Assembly: GCA_018673925.1 (NCBI GenBank)
Contig: JABHBL010000095.1
Coordinates: 1 to 47,421 of the forward strand
Reading direction: 5' to 3'
Source of the DNA: Fidelibacterota bacterium
GTDB lineage: Bacteria > Fidelibacterota > UBA8477 > JABMPR01
DNA length: 47,421 bases
Under the pieces are notes generated by a model. That model ran no database searches. It was given only the letters and a program-made list of their open reading frames with translations, and was not told the origin of the DNA. Within the stretch, counting starts at the first letter, position 1. Every line of letters starts with the position of its first letter. This document shows, piece by piece, positions 15,709 through 23,061 of the stretch. The translations under genes were made by a program, and so were the position numbers.

Positions 15709-17628
15709 ATGCGGAAACTACTTTTACTATTAATGGTACCACTCTTTATTATTGGAGCACGCCCGGATTTTAAACAGGGTGTTTCACTTTACAATCAGGG
15801 TGCCTATTGGGAAGCGCTGCGAGTTTTTGCAGAACTTGCTGATGAGGAGGTTTCACTCAACCCCCAGCGTTCAGCCTCGTCCTATATGAGAATCCGATGC
15901 TACAATAAACTGGGTTTTAGTCAACGCGCGCTCATGCTTGCCAGAGATTTTCCACAATCCTATCCAGGTAGTACTTACCTAGATGACCTTGAATATCTCA
16001 TTGGAGAAATTCACCTTGATCAGGGTGATATCCGTGAAGCAGCCTGGTATTTTGCTTCTTCTGCAATCACTACAAAAGATAAAAAAATTAGAAAAGCAGC
16101 TCGAGATTTAGCAGAATCACTAATTGGGACTGCCTGTGATCCAGATGATTTAAATGCCCTGGCAGGTAGATCAATTGATCGGACTGGTCAATATGTCGCA
16201 CTCCTGGTAGCTCAACGGTTTTTAAAGGATGGCAATAGGGGAGCATCTATTAGTATCCTCTTCAATATGCGTCCCTACATCACAGACGATGATCTGCGAA
16301 AGAAGGCCATATCCCTCTACTCTGGATTTGGGTCAAGTCAGACTGATACGCTGCATATCGCTGTAGTTCTGCCACTTACAGGACCCCTGGGTGATATCGG
16401 TAGCAATATGCTGGATGGAATAAAATTTTCAGCGATGAATTTCATGGACAGTACGGATCAAGGAGTTGAACTGCATATCTATGATAATGAGAGCAAATTA
16501 TCTGAAACTATTAGCATTGCCAGACAAGTAAGAGATGATCCTAGGGTTGTCGCCCAGATCGGCCCATTAACAAATGAAAATGTCAAGGGCACTGCTGCAG
16601 TTCTGGAGGGGCATTCCATACCCATCATTGTCCCAACTGCCACTGAAAATCAGCTGACGAACTTATCAAAGGGTATTTTTCAATTCCGCTCCACCAGAGA
16701 ACGCAAAGCCATTGCTATGGCGGAATATGCAGTGCAGACCTTGGGTTTGGAAACTTTCGCCATTATCGCACCCTCAACTGAATATGGCCAGCAATTCGCA
16801 GACAATTTTGCCATGCGCGTTGATGAATTGGGCGGTATCATCCAGTATCAGGGTTGGTATGTTGGTGAACCAACTGATCTCAGCAGAGTTCATTTTCGAC
16901 GAATTAGAGAACAGGGACTCGAAGAACTCTATACAAAATTTCAAGCTGACTCGTTGCGACTGGACTCCTTACTCATTGGAATGATTACAGAGGGGGATTC
17001 TGTGAATGCATATGAGGAGATCCTTAATCCTATTTTCAAGAAATCCAGACCCTCACGGGGAGATTCGTTGGGTGTAGAATTGTCACACATCGACGGAATT
17101 TTCTTCCCTATCCATGAAGGCAATATGCCATACATCCTGTTTCAGCTGGCTAGCAATAATCTGAAGACCCACATTCTCGGTGATGAAAACTGGCTGGATA
17201 AAGATATTTTGAAAAAATATCCCAGCTACATCGATGAATTGACCATTGTTGCTGGAGATAGACTGGGATTTCAATCCATCAGTCCTTCTTTCTCCAACGA
17301 ATATGTTCGCATATTTAAACATCGTCCCGACCAGTATGATTTCATGGGCTACGATGTGATGGGGATGTTACTTGAATCAGCCCAATATGCCGGCGGCTCG
17401 GGTAATAAGCTTTGGGAAGCCATGATAAACTCTCCCAATTATGAAGGCTTGATTCATCAGGTCCAATGGGGTGGTGCTACCCGACGGGAAAATGACCTGG
17501 TCTTTCTAATGGATTACGTTGAGAACTCATTTGAACTAACAGGATACTATGATAATTCCGGATTTTTCTCCATGGATAGTCTCGGTACAGATAGTCTTGA
17601 TACGGAGTCAACATCGGAGATCGAATAG
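15709..17628 (+). CDS. periplasmic TPR plus type 1 periplasmic-binding-fold protein, LpoA-like architecture
   Basis: A 639-residue exported protein with signal peptide MRKLLLLLMVPLFIIGA. No lipobox Cys is visible, unlike true lipoproteins. Residues ~20-200 are helical TPR-like repeats (GAYWEALRVFAELAD, GDIREAAWYF). Residues ~215-610 form a receptor-family ligand-binding (Peripla_BP_6) domain: IAVVLPLTGPLGDIG, AQIGPLTNENV, IIVPTATEN, FAIIAPSTEYGQQFA. This order resembles E. coli LpoA, an activator of penicillin-binding protein 1A. The neighbours glmS, pgeF and uppP all belong to cell-wall metabolism, so a cell-wall role is inferred. An amino-acid ABC receptor is the alternative, but no transporter genes are nearby. 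The C-terminus has an acidic Ser/Asp/Thr-rich tail. Confidence 0.78.
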   Translation: MRKLLLLLMVPLFIIGARPDFKQGVSLYNQGAYWEALRVFAELADEEVSLNPQRSASSYMRIRCYNKLGFSQRALMLARDFPQSYPGSTYLDDLEYLIGEIHLDQGDIREAAWYFASSAITTKDKKIRKAARDLAESLIGTACDPDDLNALAGRSIDRTGQYVALLVAQRFLKDGNRGASISILFNMRPYITDDDLRKKAISLYSGFGSSQTDTLHIAVVLPLTGPLGDIGSNMLDGIKFSAMNFMDSTDQGVELHIYDNESKLSETISIARQVRDDPRVVAQIGPLTNENVKGTAAVLEGHSIPIIVPTATENQLTNLSKGIFQFRSTRERKAIAMAEYAVQTLGLETFAIIAPSTEYGQQFADNFAMRVDELGGIIQYQGWYVGEPTDLSRVHFRRIREQGLEELYTKFQADSLRLDSLLIGMITEGDSVNAYEEILNPIFKKSRPSRGDSLGVELSHIDGIFFPIHEGNMPYILFQLASNNLKTHILGDENWLDKDILKKYPSYIDELTIVAGDRLGFQSISPSFSNEYVRIFKHRPDQYDFMGYDVMGMLLESAQYAGGSGNKLWEAMINSPNYEGLIHQVQWGGATRRENDLVFLMDYVENSFELTGYYDNSGFFSMDSLGTDSLDTESTSEIE

Positions 17629-18362
17629 GGGTTATCAAACCTCAAAAACTATCGCACCCCCCACACATCTCTCTGGGATTCTCAAATCGGCTTGGCGGAC
17701 AAAGTCCAAATCCCTACCAGGGGTTGAATATGTCTGTTTCCCGTGGTGATAGTAAAAATAATGTTACTGCAAACCGTGGAATATTCTTGAAAGAGTTTGG
17801 GATCGCTGAAGATCAGCTTGCCGAACCTTTACAGGTGAGTAAGGATGGAATCGAAATCGTTGATGCGCCTGAAGAATATGCCAATTGCGATGCGCTGATA
17901 ACATCTCAGCCAGGTGTATTCCTGCGAGTCCTCACAGCCGATTGTTCACCTATCCTCATATGGTCAGACTCCACAGTAGCAGCCGTCCACTCCGGATGGC
18001 AAGGTTCAGAGCTAGATATTCTCGGACAAACTCTGAAGAAAATACATAGTGAAATGGGTGTTGAGTTGGAGTCCTTGTATGTGGCCATAGGACCTGGTTT
18101 ATCTCAGGAGCATTTTGAAGTGGGACCAGAATTTAGTGATAAATTCCCTTTAAAATATTTATCGCCAATACTAAATACTGACAGGTATTTATTTGACAAC
18201 AATGCTTATTTGAGAGATACCGCAATACTATTGGGTGTTCCAGACAATCAGATTGAAACTTTGCCTTTTTGCAGTTATAGAGATGATAGCTTATTTTATT
18301 CCCATCGTCGCGATGGCGGAACTACGGGAAGAATGATGTCAGTCATAGGAATAAACAAATGA
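17625..18362 (+). CDS. pgeF: PgeF/YfiH-family (laccase-domain) protein, non-canonical start
   Basis: The family homology extends well upstream of the first TTG/ATG (17724/17730). The frame from 17667 reads ISLGFSNRLGGQSPNPYQGL, matching the N-terminal FTTRxGGVS...SLN segment, yet no ATG, GTG or TTG exists between the stop at 17598 and 17724. ATA at 17625 (GGAG 5 nt before) or ATC at 17613 (another GGAG 5 nt before) are the best sites; the length from 17625 (245 aa) suits the family. Catalytic Cys (TADC, codon 17943) and His (AVHSGW, codon 17988) are present, but the first zinc-ligand His of the usual QVHG motif is Ser (QVSK, codon 17838). The C-terminus keeps CSYR and HRRDG..GRM. PgeF edits wrongly built peptidoglycan precursors in E. 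coli. It overlaps uppP by ATGA. Confidence 0.82.
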   Translation: MGVIKPQKLSHPPHISLGFSNRLGGQSPNPYQGLNMSVSRGDSKNNVTANRGIFLKEFGIAEDQLAEPLQVSKDGIEIVDAPEEYANCDALITSQPGVFLRVLTADCSPILIWSDSTVAAVHSGWQGSELDILGQTLKKIHSEMGVELESLYVAIGPGLSQEHFEVGPEFSDKFPLKYLSPILNTDRYLFDNNAYLRDTAILLGVPDNQIETLPFCSYRDDSLFYSHRRDGGTTGRMMSVIGINK

Positions 18363-19174
18363 GTCCCCTGAGTGCAGCAATCCTGGCCATTGTCCAAGGT
18401 CTTACTGAATTTCTACCAGTTTCCAGTTCCGGTCATCTGGTATTAGGTGAAGCCCTATTGGGGTCTCACTCTTTTGGAAACAGCATCGCTTTCGAGTTGG
18501 TCGTTCATCTCGGAACCTTCCTGGCTGTTCTTGTGATTTTTTGGAAAGATATTCTCAATTTAGGCCAAGTTTTTTTTACCCGTCTCGCAAAACCAGGAAC
18601 TTGGTCATCAGAGTACCAGCATAATAATGAATTTCGAATAAGTATCTTGATGCTAGTCGCCATGTTGCCAGCAGGCTTTATTGGACTCTTGCTTCGAGAT
18701 CAGATAAGCGAACTTTTCTCTCAGCCATTTATGGTAAGCATTGCCCTTATATTTACAGGATCGATGCTGCTATCAACCATGTATTTCAAAAAATCTGATA
18801 AACCAATCGACTTGAAAAAAGCTTTGCTCATCGGTTTTGCCCAGGCTCTAGCTCTGGTGCCAGGTATATCTCGATCAGGATCTACTATTTCAATGGCACT
18901 TGGCTTGGGGGTAAAGCAGGAAGAGGCTGCACGATTCAGTTTTATTATGGTACTGCCGCTCATTGTCGCTGCCACTGTTCTAGAGTTCCTTGATCTCTTA
19001 GAGGTGGGTATTTCTTCAGACCAAGTTTCAATCCTTTTGATTGGATTGATCATTTCATTTGTGGTGGGGATATTTAGCCTTAAGTGGCTACTTCAATTAT
19101 TGAAGCGCGGAAAATTTCATTATTTTGCGTGGTATTGTTTCACCATAGCCCTTATTGGATTGTTTTACTTCTAA
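18359..19174 (+). CDS. uppP: undecaprenyl-diphosphatase
   Basis: A 271-residue polytopic membrane protein of the BacA/UppP family. The catalytic signatures are Glu17 with SSSGH at 22-26 (LTEFLPVSSSGHL) and the second motif PGISRSGST near residue 170. It dephosphorylates undecaprenyl pyrophosphate to recycle the carrier lipid for peptidoglycan and surface-glycan export. Its ATG overlaps the pgeF stop, and holA follows after 2 nt. Confidence 0.97.
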   Translation: MSPLSAAILAIVQGLTEFLPVSSSGHLVLGEALLGSHSFGNSIAFELVVHLGTFLAVLVIFWKDILNLGQVFFTRLAKPGTWSSEYQHNNEFRISILMLVAMLPAGFIGLLLRDQISELFSQPFMVSIALIFTGSMLLSTMYFKKSDKPIDLKKALLIGFAQALALVPGISRSGSTISMALGLGVKQEEAARFSFIMVLPLIVAATVLEFLDLLEVGISSDQVSILLIGLIISFVVGIFSLKWLLQLLKRGKFHYFAWYCFTIALIGLFYF

Positions 19175-19176
19175 GC

Positions 19177-20175
19177 ATGGCCCCAAAACTAACTTATAGT
19201 CAGATTATTTCTGAACTTCAGGCAGGGAAAGTCGCTGGTCTGTATTTCGCCATGGGTTCAGACTACTACCTCTACAGAAAATTTCTCAACGAATTTCAAT
19301 CGACCTTTAAGCAACGATTTGGTGAAAATGCCAGCCTGGTTCAACGCTGGGGTGCAGATCTCAAGCTTGCAACGGATGTAAGCAATTTGCTTGGTGGGGG
19401 AGGCCTCTTTTCATCTGCAAGCCTTATCATGCTCCATGAAATTCAGGACGCCGGGACTGCAGTAAAAACCAAACTCTCTGAAATGCTGGGAAAATTACCT
19501 GAGGATACTGTGGTACTGGCTCATTACTCAGTCAGCGATTTTAGAAAAGCAAAGTGGCTAGATGCCATGCAGAATATCGCTAAAGTAGTTTCTATAACTA
19601 GCCCGGAAGCTTCTCAATTACCTGCCTTGGTTGGGAAGATGGCAGCTCAACGAAATCTCAAGATAGATGAAGCCGGGATATATCGGTTAATCGAGTTAAG
19701 TAGTGGTGAATTAGCTATCATCGATAATGAGCTTGAAAAAATTACACTTTTCCTGGAAGATGTAACTGAGCCGATTGGTCGTGAAGTCGTAGATCAGGTG
19801 GCCGGGGCTATTGAAAACGCTCAGGCTTCACAATTTATTGATGCAATTTTCCATAGGGATCGCAGAGTCGCTATTCAGACTTTGGTTGAAATTGATCATC
19901 AGGGGAAGGAAGGCCTGCCCTATTTGGTTTCCTTACTATACAATTGTCTGATCCAGCTCATGGCTCTTAGAGAATCACCTGAGGCCAGGAAAACGATTAG
20001 TCAGGGGGCAACATCCTGGTATTTTCTAAGCAAATTGGGTTCTGTGTCAAAAAATTATACTCTAGAAGAATTGCAGGAAGCAACACGTGAGCTGGCAAAT
20101 CTGGACTTGAAGTTTAGATTGGGTTCCATGGATACACTAAACACTTTTACTGAATGGGTATCAAAGGTTGTTTAA
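19177..20175 (+). CDS. holA: DNA polymerase III delta subunit
   Basis: A 332-residue clamp-loader delta subunit. The start at 19177 is preferred because the family N-terminus (TYSQIISELQAGKVAGLYFAMGSDYYL) begins just after it; the longer frame to 19084 lies inside uppP. AAA+-like segments without a Walker A, the LPEDTVVLAHY strand and the C-terminal helical collar match HolA. It opens the beta clamp during loading. No strong RBS is visible; translation may be coupled to uppP. Confidence 0.93.
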   Translation: MAPKLTYSQIISELQAGKVAGLYFAMGSDYYLYRKFLNEFQSTFKQRFGENASLVQRWGADLKLATDVSNLLGGGGLFSSASLIMLHEIQDAGTAVKTKLSEMLGKLPEDTVVLAHYSVSDFRKAKWLDAMQNIAKVVSITSPEASQLPALVGKMAAQRNLKIDEAGIYRLIELSSGELAIIDNELEKITLFLEDVTEPIGREVVDQVAGAIENAQASQFIDAIFHRDRRVAIQTLVEIDHQGKEGLPYLVSLLYNCLIQLMALRESPEARKTISQGATSWYFLSKLGSVSKNYTLEELQEATRELANLDLKFRLGSMDTLNTFTEWVSKVV

Positions 20176-20178
20176 AGA

Positions 20179-20754
20179 ATGAGTGAAAAGCCCTTAAAAA
20201 CTGACGAGCAACTTATTGCAGACTTCCAGAATGGGAATGAGAATGCATTTGTTGAATTGGTTGATCGTTATAAGGATCGACTGGTGAACTTCGTCTACCG
20301 ATTTCTCCACGACATGACCGATGCAGAAGACATGGTCCAGGAAACTTTTTTAAAAGTTTATAAGAATAAACACGCCTATCGTGAAATTGCAAAATTTTCA
20401 ACCTGGATCTACACTATTGCTGGAAATCTCGCACGCTCAGAACTGAGAAAACGTAAACGTCGTAAAACATATACTATGTCTGCCCTTTCTTTTGATGACA
20501 ATGAATTTACTCCAGTTGATCCTGGAAAAGACACAGAAGGTATTGTTTTTAATAGTTATGCTGGGGAAGAAATAATGAAGGCGATTTATGCCCTTGCTGA
20601 ACCTTTTAAAACCATAATTATTTTGCGAGATATTCAGGAACTTTCTTACGAAGACATTAGTACAATACTCGACATCCCAATGGGCACTGTCAAGTCACGT
20701 GTCAATAGAGCACGTTTGAAATTGCAGGAAACATTGAGTTATTTAAAGGAGTGA
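20179..20754 (+). CDS. ECF-type RNA polymerase sigma factor
   Basis: A 191-residue group IV sigma factor. Region 2 (~20-90) contains DRLVNFVYRFLHDMTDAEDMVQETFLKVY and the WIYTIAGNLARSELRKRKR tract; region 4 (~130-188) contains LSYEDISTILDIPMGTVKSRVNRARLKL as the helix-turn-helix. The linker is long and acidic. It starts 3 nt after holA and is followed 54 nt later by a zinc-finger anti-sigma gene, the usual sigma/anti-sigma pairing of RpoE-like systems. The envelope stimulus is unknown. Confidence 0.95.
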   Translation: MSEKPLKTDEQLIADFQNGNENAFVELVDRYKDRLVNFVYRFLHDMTDAEDMVQETFLKVYKNKHAYREIAKFSTWIYTIAGNLARSELRKRKRRKTYTMSALSFDDNEFTPVDPGKDTEGIVFNSYAGEEIMKAIYALAEPFKTIIILRDIQELSYEDISTILDIPMGTVKSRVNRARLKLQETLSYLKE

Positions 20755-20808
20755 TCCTATAGCCATAAACGCTATTGTTAGAGCACCACACATCGAGGAA
20801 GATTAGGC

Positions 20809-21339
20809 ATGCAAAACACAGATTGCACATTTATTTGCGAACAGTTCACTGAATATCAGGAAAATTCGCTATCATCTGAAATCCGAGCCCAGGTCGACAC
20901 ACATCTAGCCTCATGTTCAGCCTGCCGAGAGATTTTTCAAAAATTAACCGGTGTTGTTGAAACTCTGCATAAACTTCCTTCCCTTCAAGCTTCCACCGAT
21001 TTTACCTCAACATTATTATCACGAATTGAAACGCTGAACCAGGAGACAGTTTGGCAAAAAATTTACTCCTCTTCATATTCAAGAGTAGCAGGGTATGCTA
21101 TTGCCGCTGGTCTTATTGTTGCCATTGGTATTAATATCTTGATTGATCCCATTTCTCCCATAAAACCTGGGGTCCAATCAAATTATGCAGGGGAAAAGAT
21201 CAACCCAGATCCGCGTACTGAATCGCTTGCAGAGGTTTCAGATAGCTCTGCCAACCAACCTGCAGACTCATTAACGCTTCAGAATTCGCCGATTAATTCC
21301 CAGAACCAATCAATGCAATTGGTCAGCGGAAAGAAATAA
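20809..21339 (+). CDS. zinc-finger membrane anti-sigma factor
   Basis: A 176-residue protein with the ZAS motif His32-x3-Cys36-x2-Cys39 (THLASCSAC), with Cys10 as possible fourth ligand. A single membrane helix lies at ~88-110 (AGYAIAAGLIVAIGINILI), and a short periplasmic tail rich in Ser, Gln and Asn follows. It should hold the adjacent ECF sigma factor at the membrane until stimulated. The order sigma then anti-sigma is standard. No site protease lies nearby. Confidence 0.9.
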   Translation: MQNTDCTFICEQFTEYQENSLSSEIRAQVDTHLASCSACREIFQKLTGVVETLHKLPSLQASTDFTSTLLSRIETLNQETVWQKIYSSSYSRVAGYAIAAGLIVAIGINILIDPISPIKPGVQSNYAGEKINPDPRTESLAEVSDSSANQPADSLTLQNSPINSQNQSMQLVSGKK

Positions 21340-21386
21340 GCTTTAGCTCCACAATTTCCCTCTAGATAAAATCTCAATTTATCCTT

Positions 21387-21430
21387 GTTAAGAGAGGAGT
21401 ATCAATTGATTTTGGTACTCTTAACTTTTA
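21387..21430 (+). terminator. terminator-like hairpin after the anti-sigma gene
   Basis: GAGTATCAA (21396-21404) pairs with TTGGTACTC (21411-21419) around TTGATT, and the stem is extended by GTTAA (21387-21391) with TTAAC (21421-21425) across a GAGAG bulge. The sequence TTTTAACTTT follows. The 202-nt gap between this gene and the diguanylate cyclase otherwise shows no clear feature. The T tract is imperfect. Confidence 0.55.
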
Positions 21431-21541
21431 ACTTTAAGTCTATGGCGTAAATCGTCTGAAATGACGTATTCTTAAGAATTTCTGAAATAGATATCTTCTC
21501 GAGGAAAAATTCGATGAAGTCCACCAGGGAAAGGTTCGATC

Positions 21542-23056
21542 ATGGCGCTCACTGATATTGATCTAGCGAATATGGATACGCAGCCCTTCTTTAATTCCCA
21601 GATCCGCCACCTACTCAATATTCTTTATATTGTTTATCCCGATGTAAATGTCTATTTCTACATAAAGAACAACAGTGAGGGATTTGATCTTCAAGAGATG
21701 CCAACAAACAAAGCACACCTTTTTGAATCAATACCTTCCGATGTCCCGGCTATTCTTGAGATGGCATCTGCAAAAGAGATAAAAAGTAAGTATATAAGTA
21801 ACCAGGAAAATGCCGCCATATTCTCCACGGAACCTGCTGATTGGGCAGATTACTCTGTGCTATCTCCCTTGGGTGAGTCAGGAGGCATCGAAGGATTTTT
21901 ACTTTCCATTTTTCCAAAAGAATTAGATCGTGATTCAATTAATCTGGAGGTCTTCGATGAAGTGGCCAATAGTATTGCTGTGAACTCGGTTACTTCCAAT
22001 TTGCTAGAGAGTTACAAAGACAGATCCGATCACCTCTCCGTCATGCTTGAAGTGAACACCCACTTAAATGTTGCTGCGACAAAAACTGATTTTCTTTATG
22101 AAATAAGCCGCTTCGGAAAATATTTCATTCAATTTGATCGAGCTGTACTTGTCCTCCATCCAGAAGACACACCTGAATATTTCATGATTGATTCAATTGA
22201 AGGAGATGAGACTGGCTTACAACAAGGTATGAGTTATCCCGTATACAATTCCCTGGTGAGTAAATCAATCCTTACCGGTCATCATTTCAGTTATAAGAAA
22301 AGCAATAAGTCTGATCCTGAAGGAATATATCGAACCGGGGATTTTCAGGAATATCCATATAGTCAGGTCATTGGTTTTCCACTGGCAAAAGTCAAAAATG
22401 GCCCCGGTGTGCTTGTACTGGAATCTTCTCGAGAATACCCCATAAAACAAAGCGAATTGGCTATTTTTGAGATGATAAGCCAGAGCTTGGGGGCAGCACT
22501 CACTCGCTTCAGCCTCTATGAGCGCCTCAACAACTATGCGACAATAGATACACTCACTCATCTCTACAATATTCGAGCTTTAAAACAGCGCTTCGAAGAA
22601 GAATTAGCCCGAGCAGGTCGTTATCAGAATTCTCTGGTGGTTCTATTCCTTGATCTTGACAAATTCAAATTAGTCAATGATACTTATGGACATCTCGTAG
22701 GTGATTTTGTCCTCAAGGAAATTTCACAAATCATTCGAGAAACAATTCGTACAAGTGATATTCCTGGCCGATACGGGGGAGAAGAGTTTGTGGTCATTAT
22801 GGTGAACGCAGATGCGGAAGCCTGCATGGCAAGTGCAAAAAGAATTTGTACGGCCGTCCGTGAACACCAATTCGAAATGAATGAGACAAATATTGAAAAT
22901 AGAATCAGCATTGGTCTTTCAGAATTTCCGCGAGACGGTGAGAGCATGCAGGATTTAATCCAATCCGCAGATGCTGCTATGTACACTGCCAAGCGTCGCG
23001 GTGGGGATCAAGTTGTTAAATACGAGAAAGGGATGGTGCCCAAATCACGCGCCTGA
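21542..23056 (+). CDS. GAF-GGDEF diguanylate cyclase
   Basis: A 504-residue soluble protein. Residues ~1-155 form an unassigned N-terminal domain, ~165-320 a GAF-like sensor (GKYFIQFDRAVLVLHPED, GFPLAKVKNGPGVLVLES), and ~330-498 a GGDEF domain. The active-site motif is GGEEF at 412-416, preceded at the exact spacing by the product-inhibition I-site RTSD (403-406), so it should make c-di-GMP under feedback control. No EAL or HD-GYP partner lies in the window and no membrane helix is visible. GGGAAAGG gives the RBS. It may be regulated with the ECF pair upstream, though a hairpin separates them. Confidence 0.94.
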   Translation: MALTDIDLANMDTQPFFNSQIRHLLNILYIVYPDVNVYFYIKNNSEGFDLQEMPTNKAHLFESIPSDVPAILEMASAKEIKSKYISNQENAAIFSTEPADWADYSVLSPLGESGGIEGFLLSIFPKELDRDSINLEVFDEVANSIAVNSVTSNLLESYKDRSDHLSVMLEVNTHLNVAATKTDFLYEISRFGKYFIQFDRAVLVLHPEDTPEYFMIDSIEGDETGLQQGMSYPVYNSLVSKSILTGHHFSYKKSNKSDPEGIYRTGDFQEYPYSQVIGFPLAKVKNGPGVLVLESSREYPIKQSELAIFEMISQSLGAALTRFSLYERLNNYATIDTLTHLYNIRALKQRFEEELARAGRYQNSLVVLFLDLDKFKLVNDTYGHLVGDFVLKEISQIIRETIRTSDIPGRYGGEEFVVIMVNADAEACMASAKRICTAVREHQFEMNETNIENRISIGLSEFPRDGESMQDLIQSADAAMYTAKRRGGDQVVKYEKGMVPKSRA

Positions 23057-23061
23057 ATCAT

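Noticed and set aside
19084..19176. N-terminal extension of HolA from the ATG at 19084
   Set aside because: It lies in the uppP coding sequence and adds 31 residues that family members lack.
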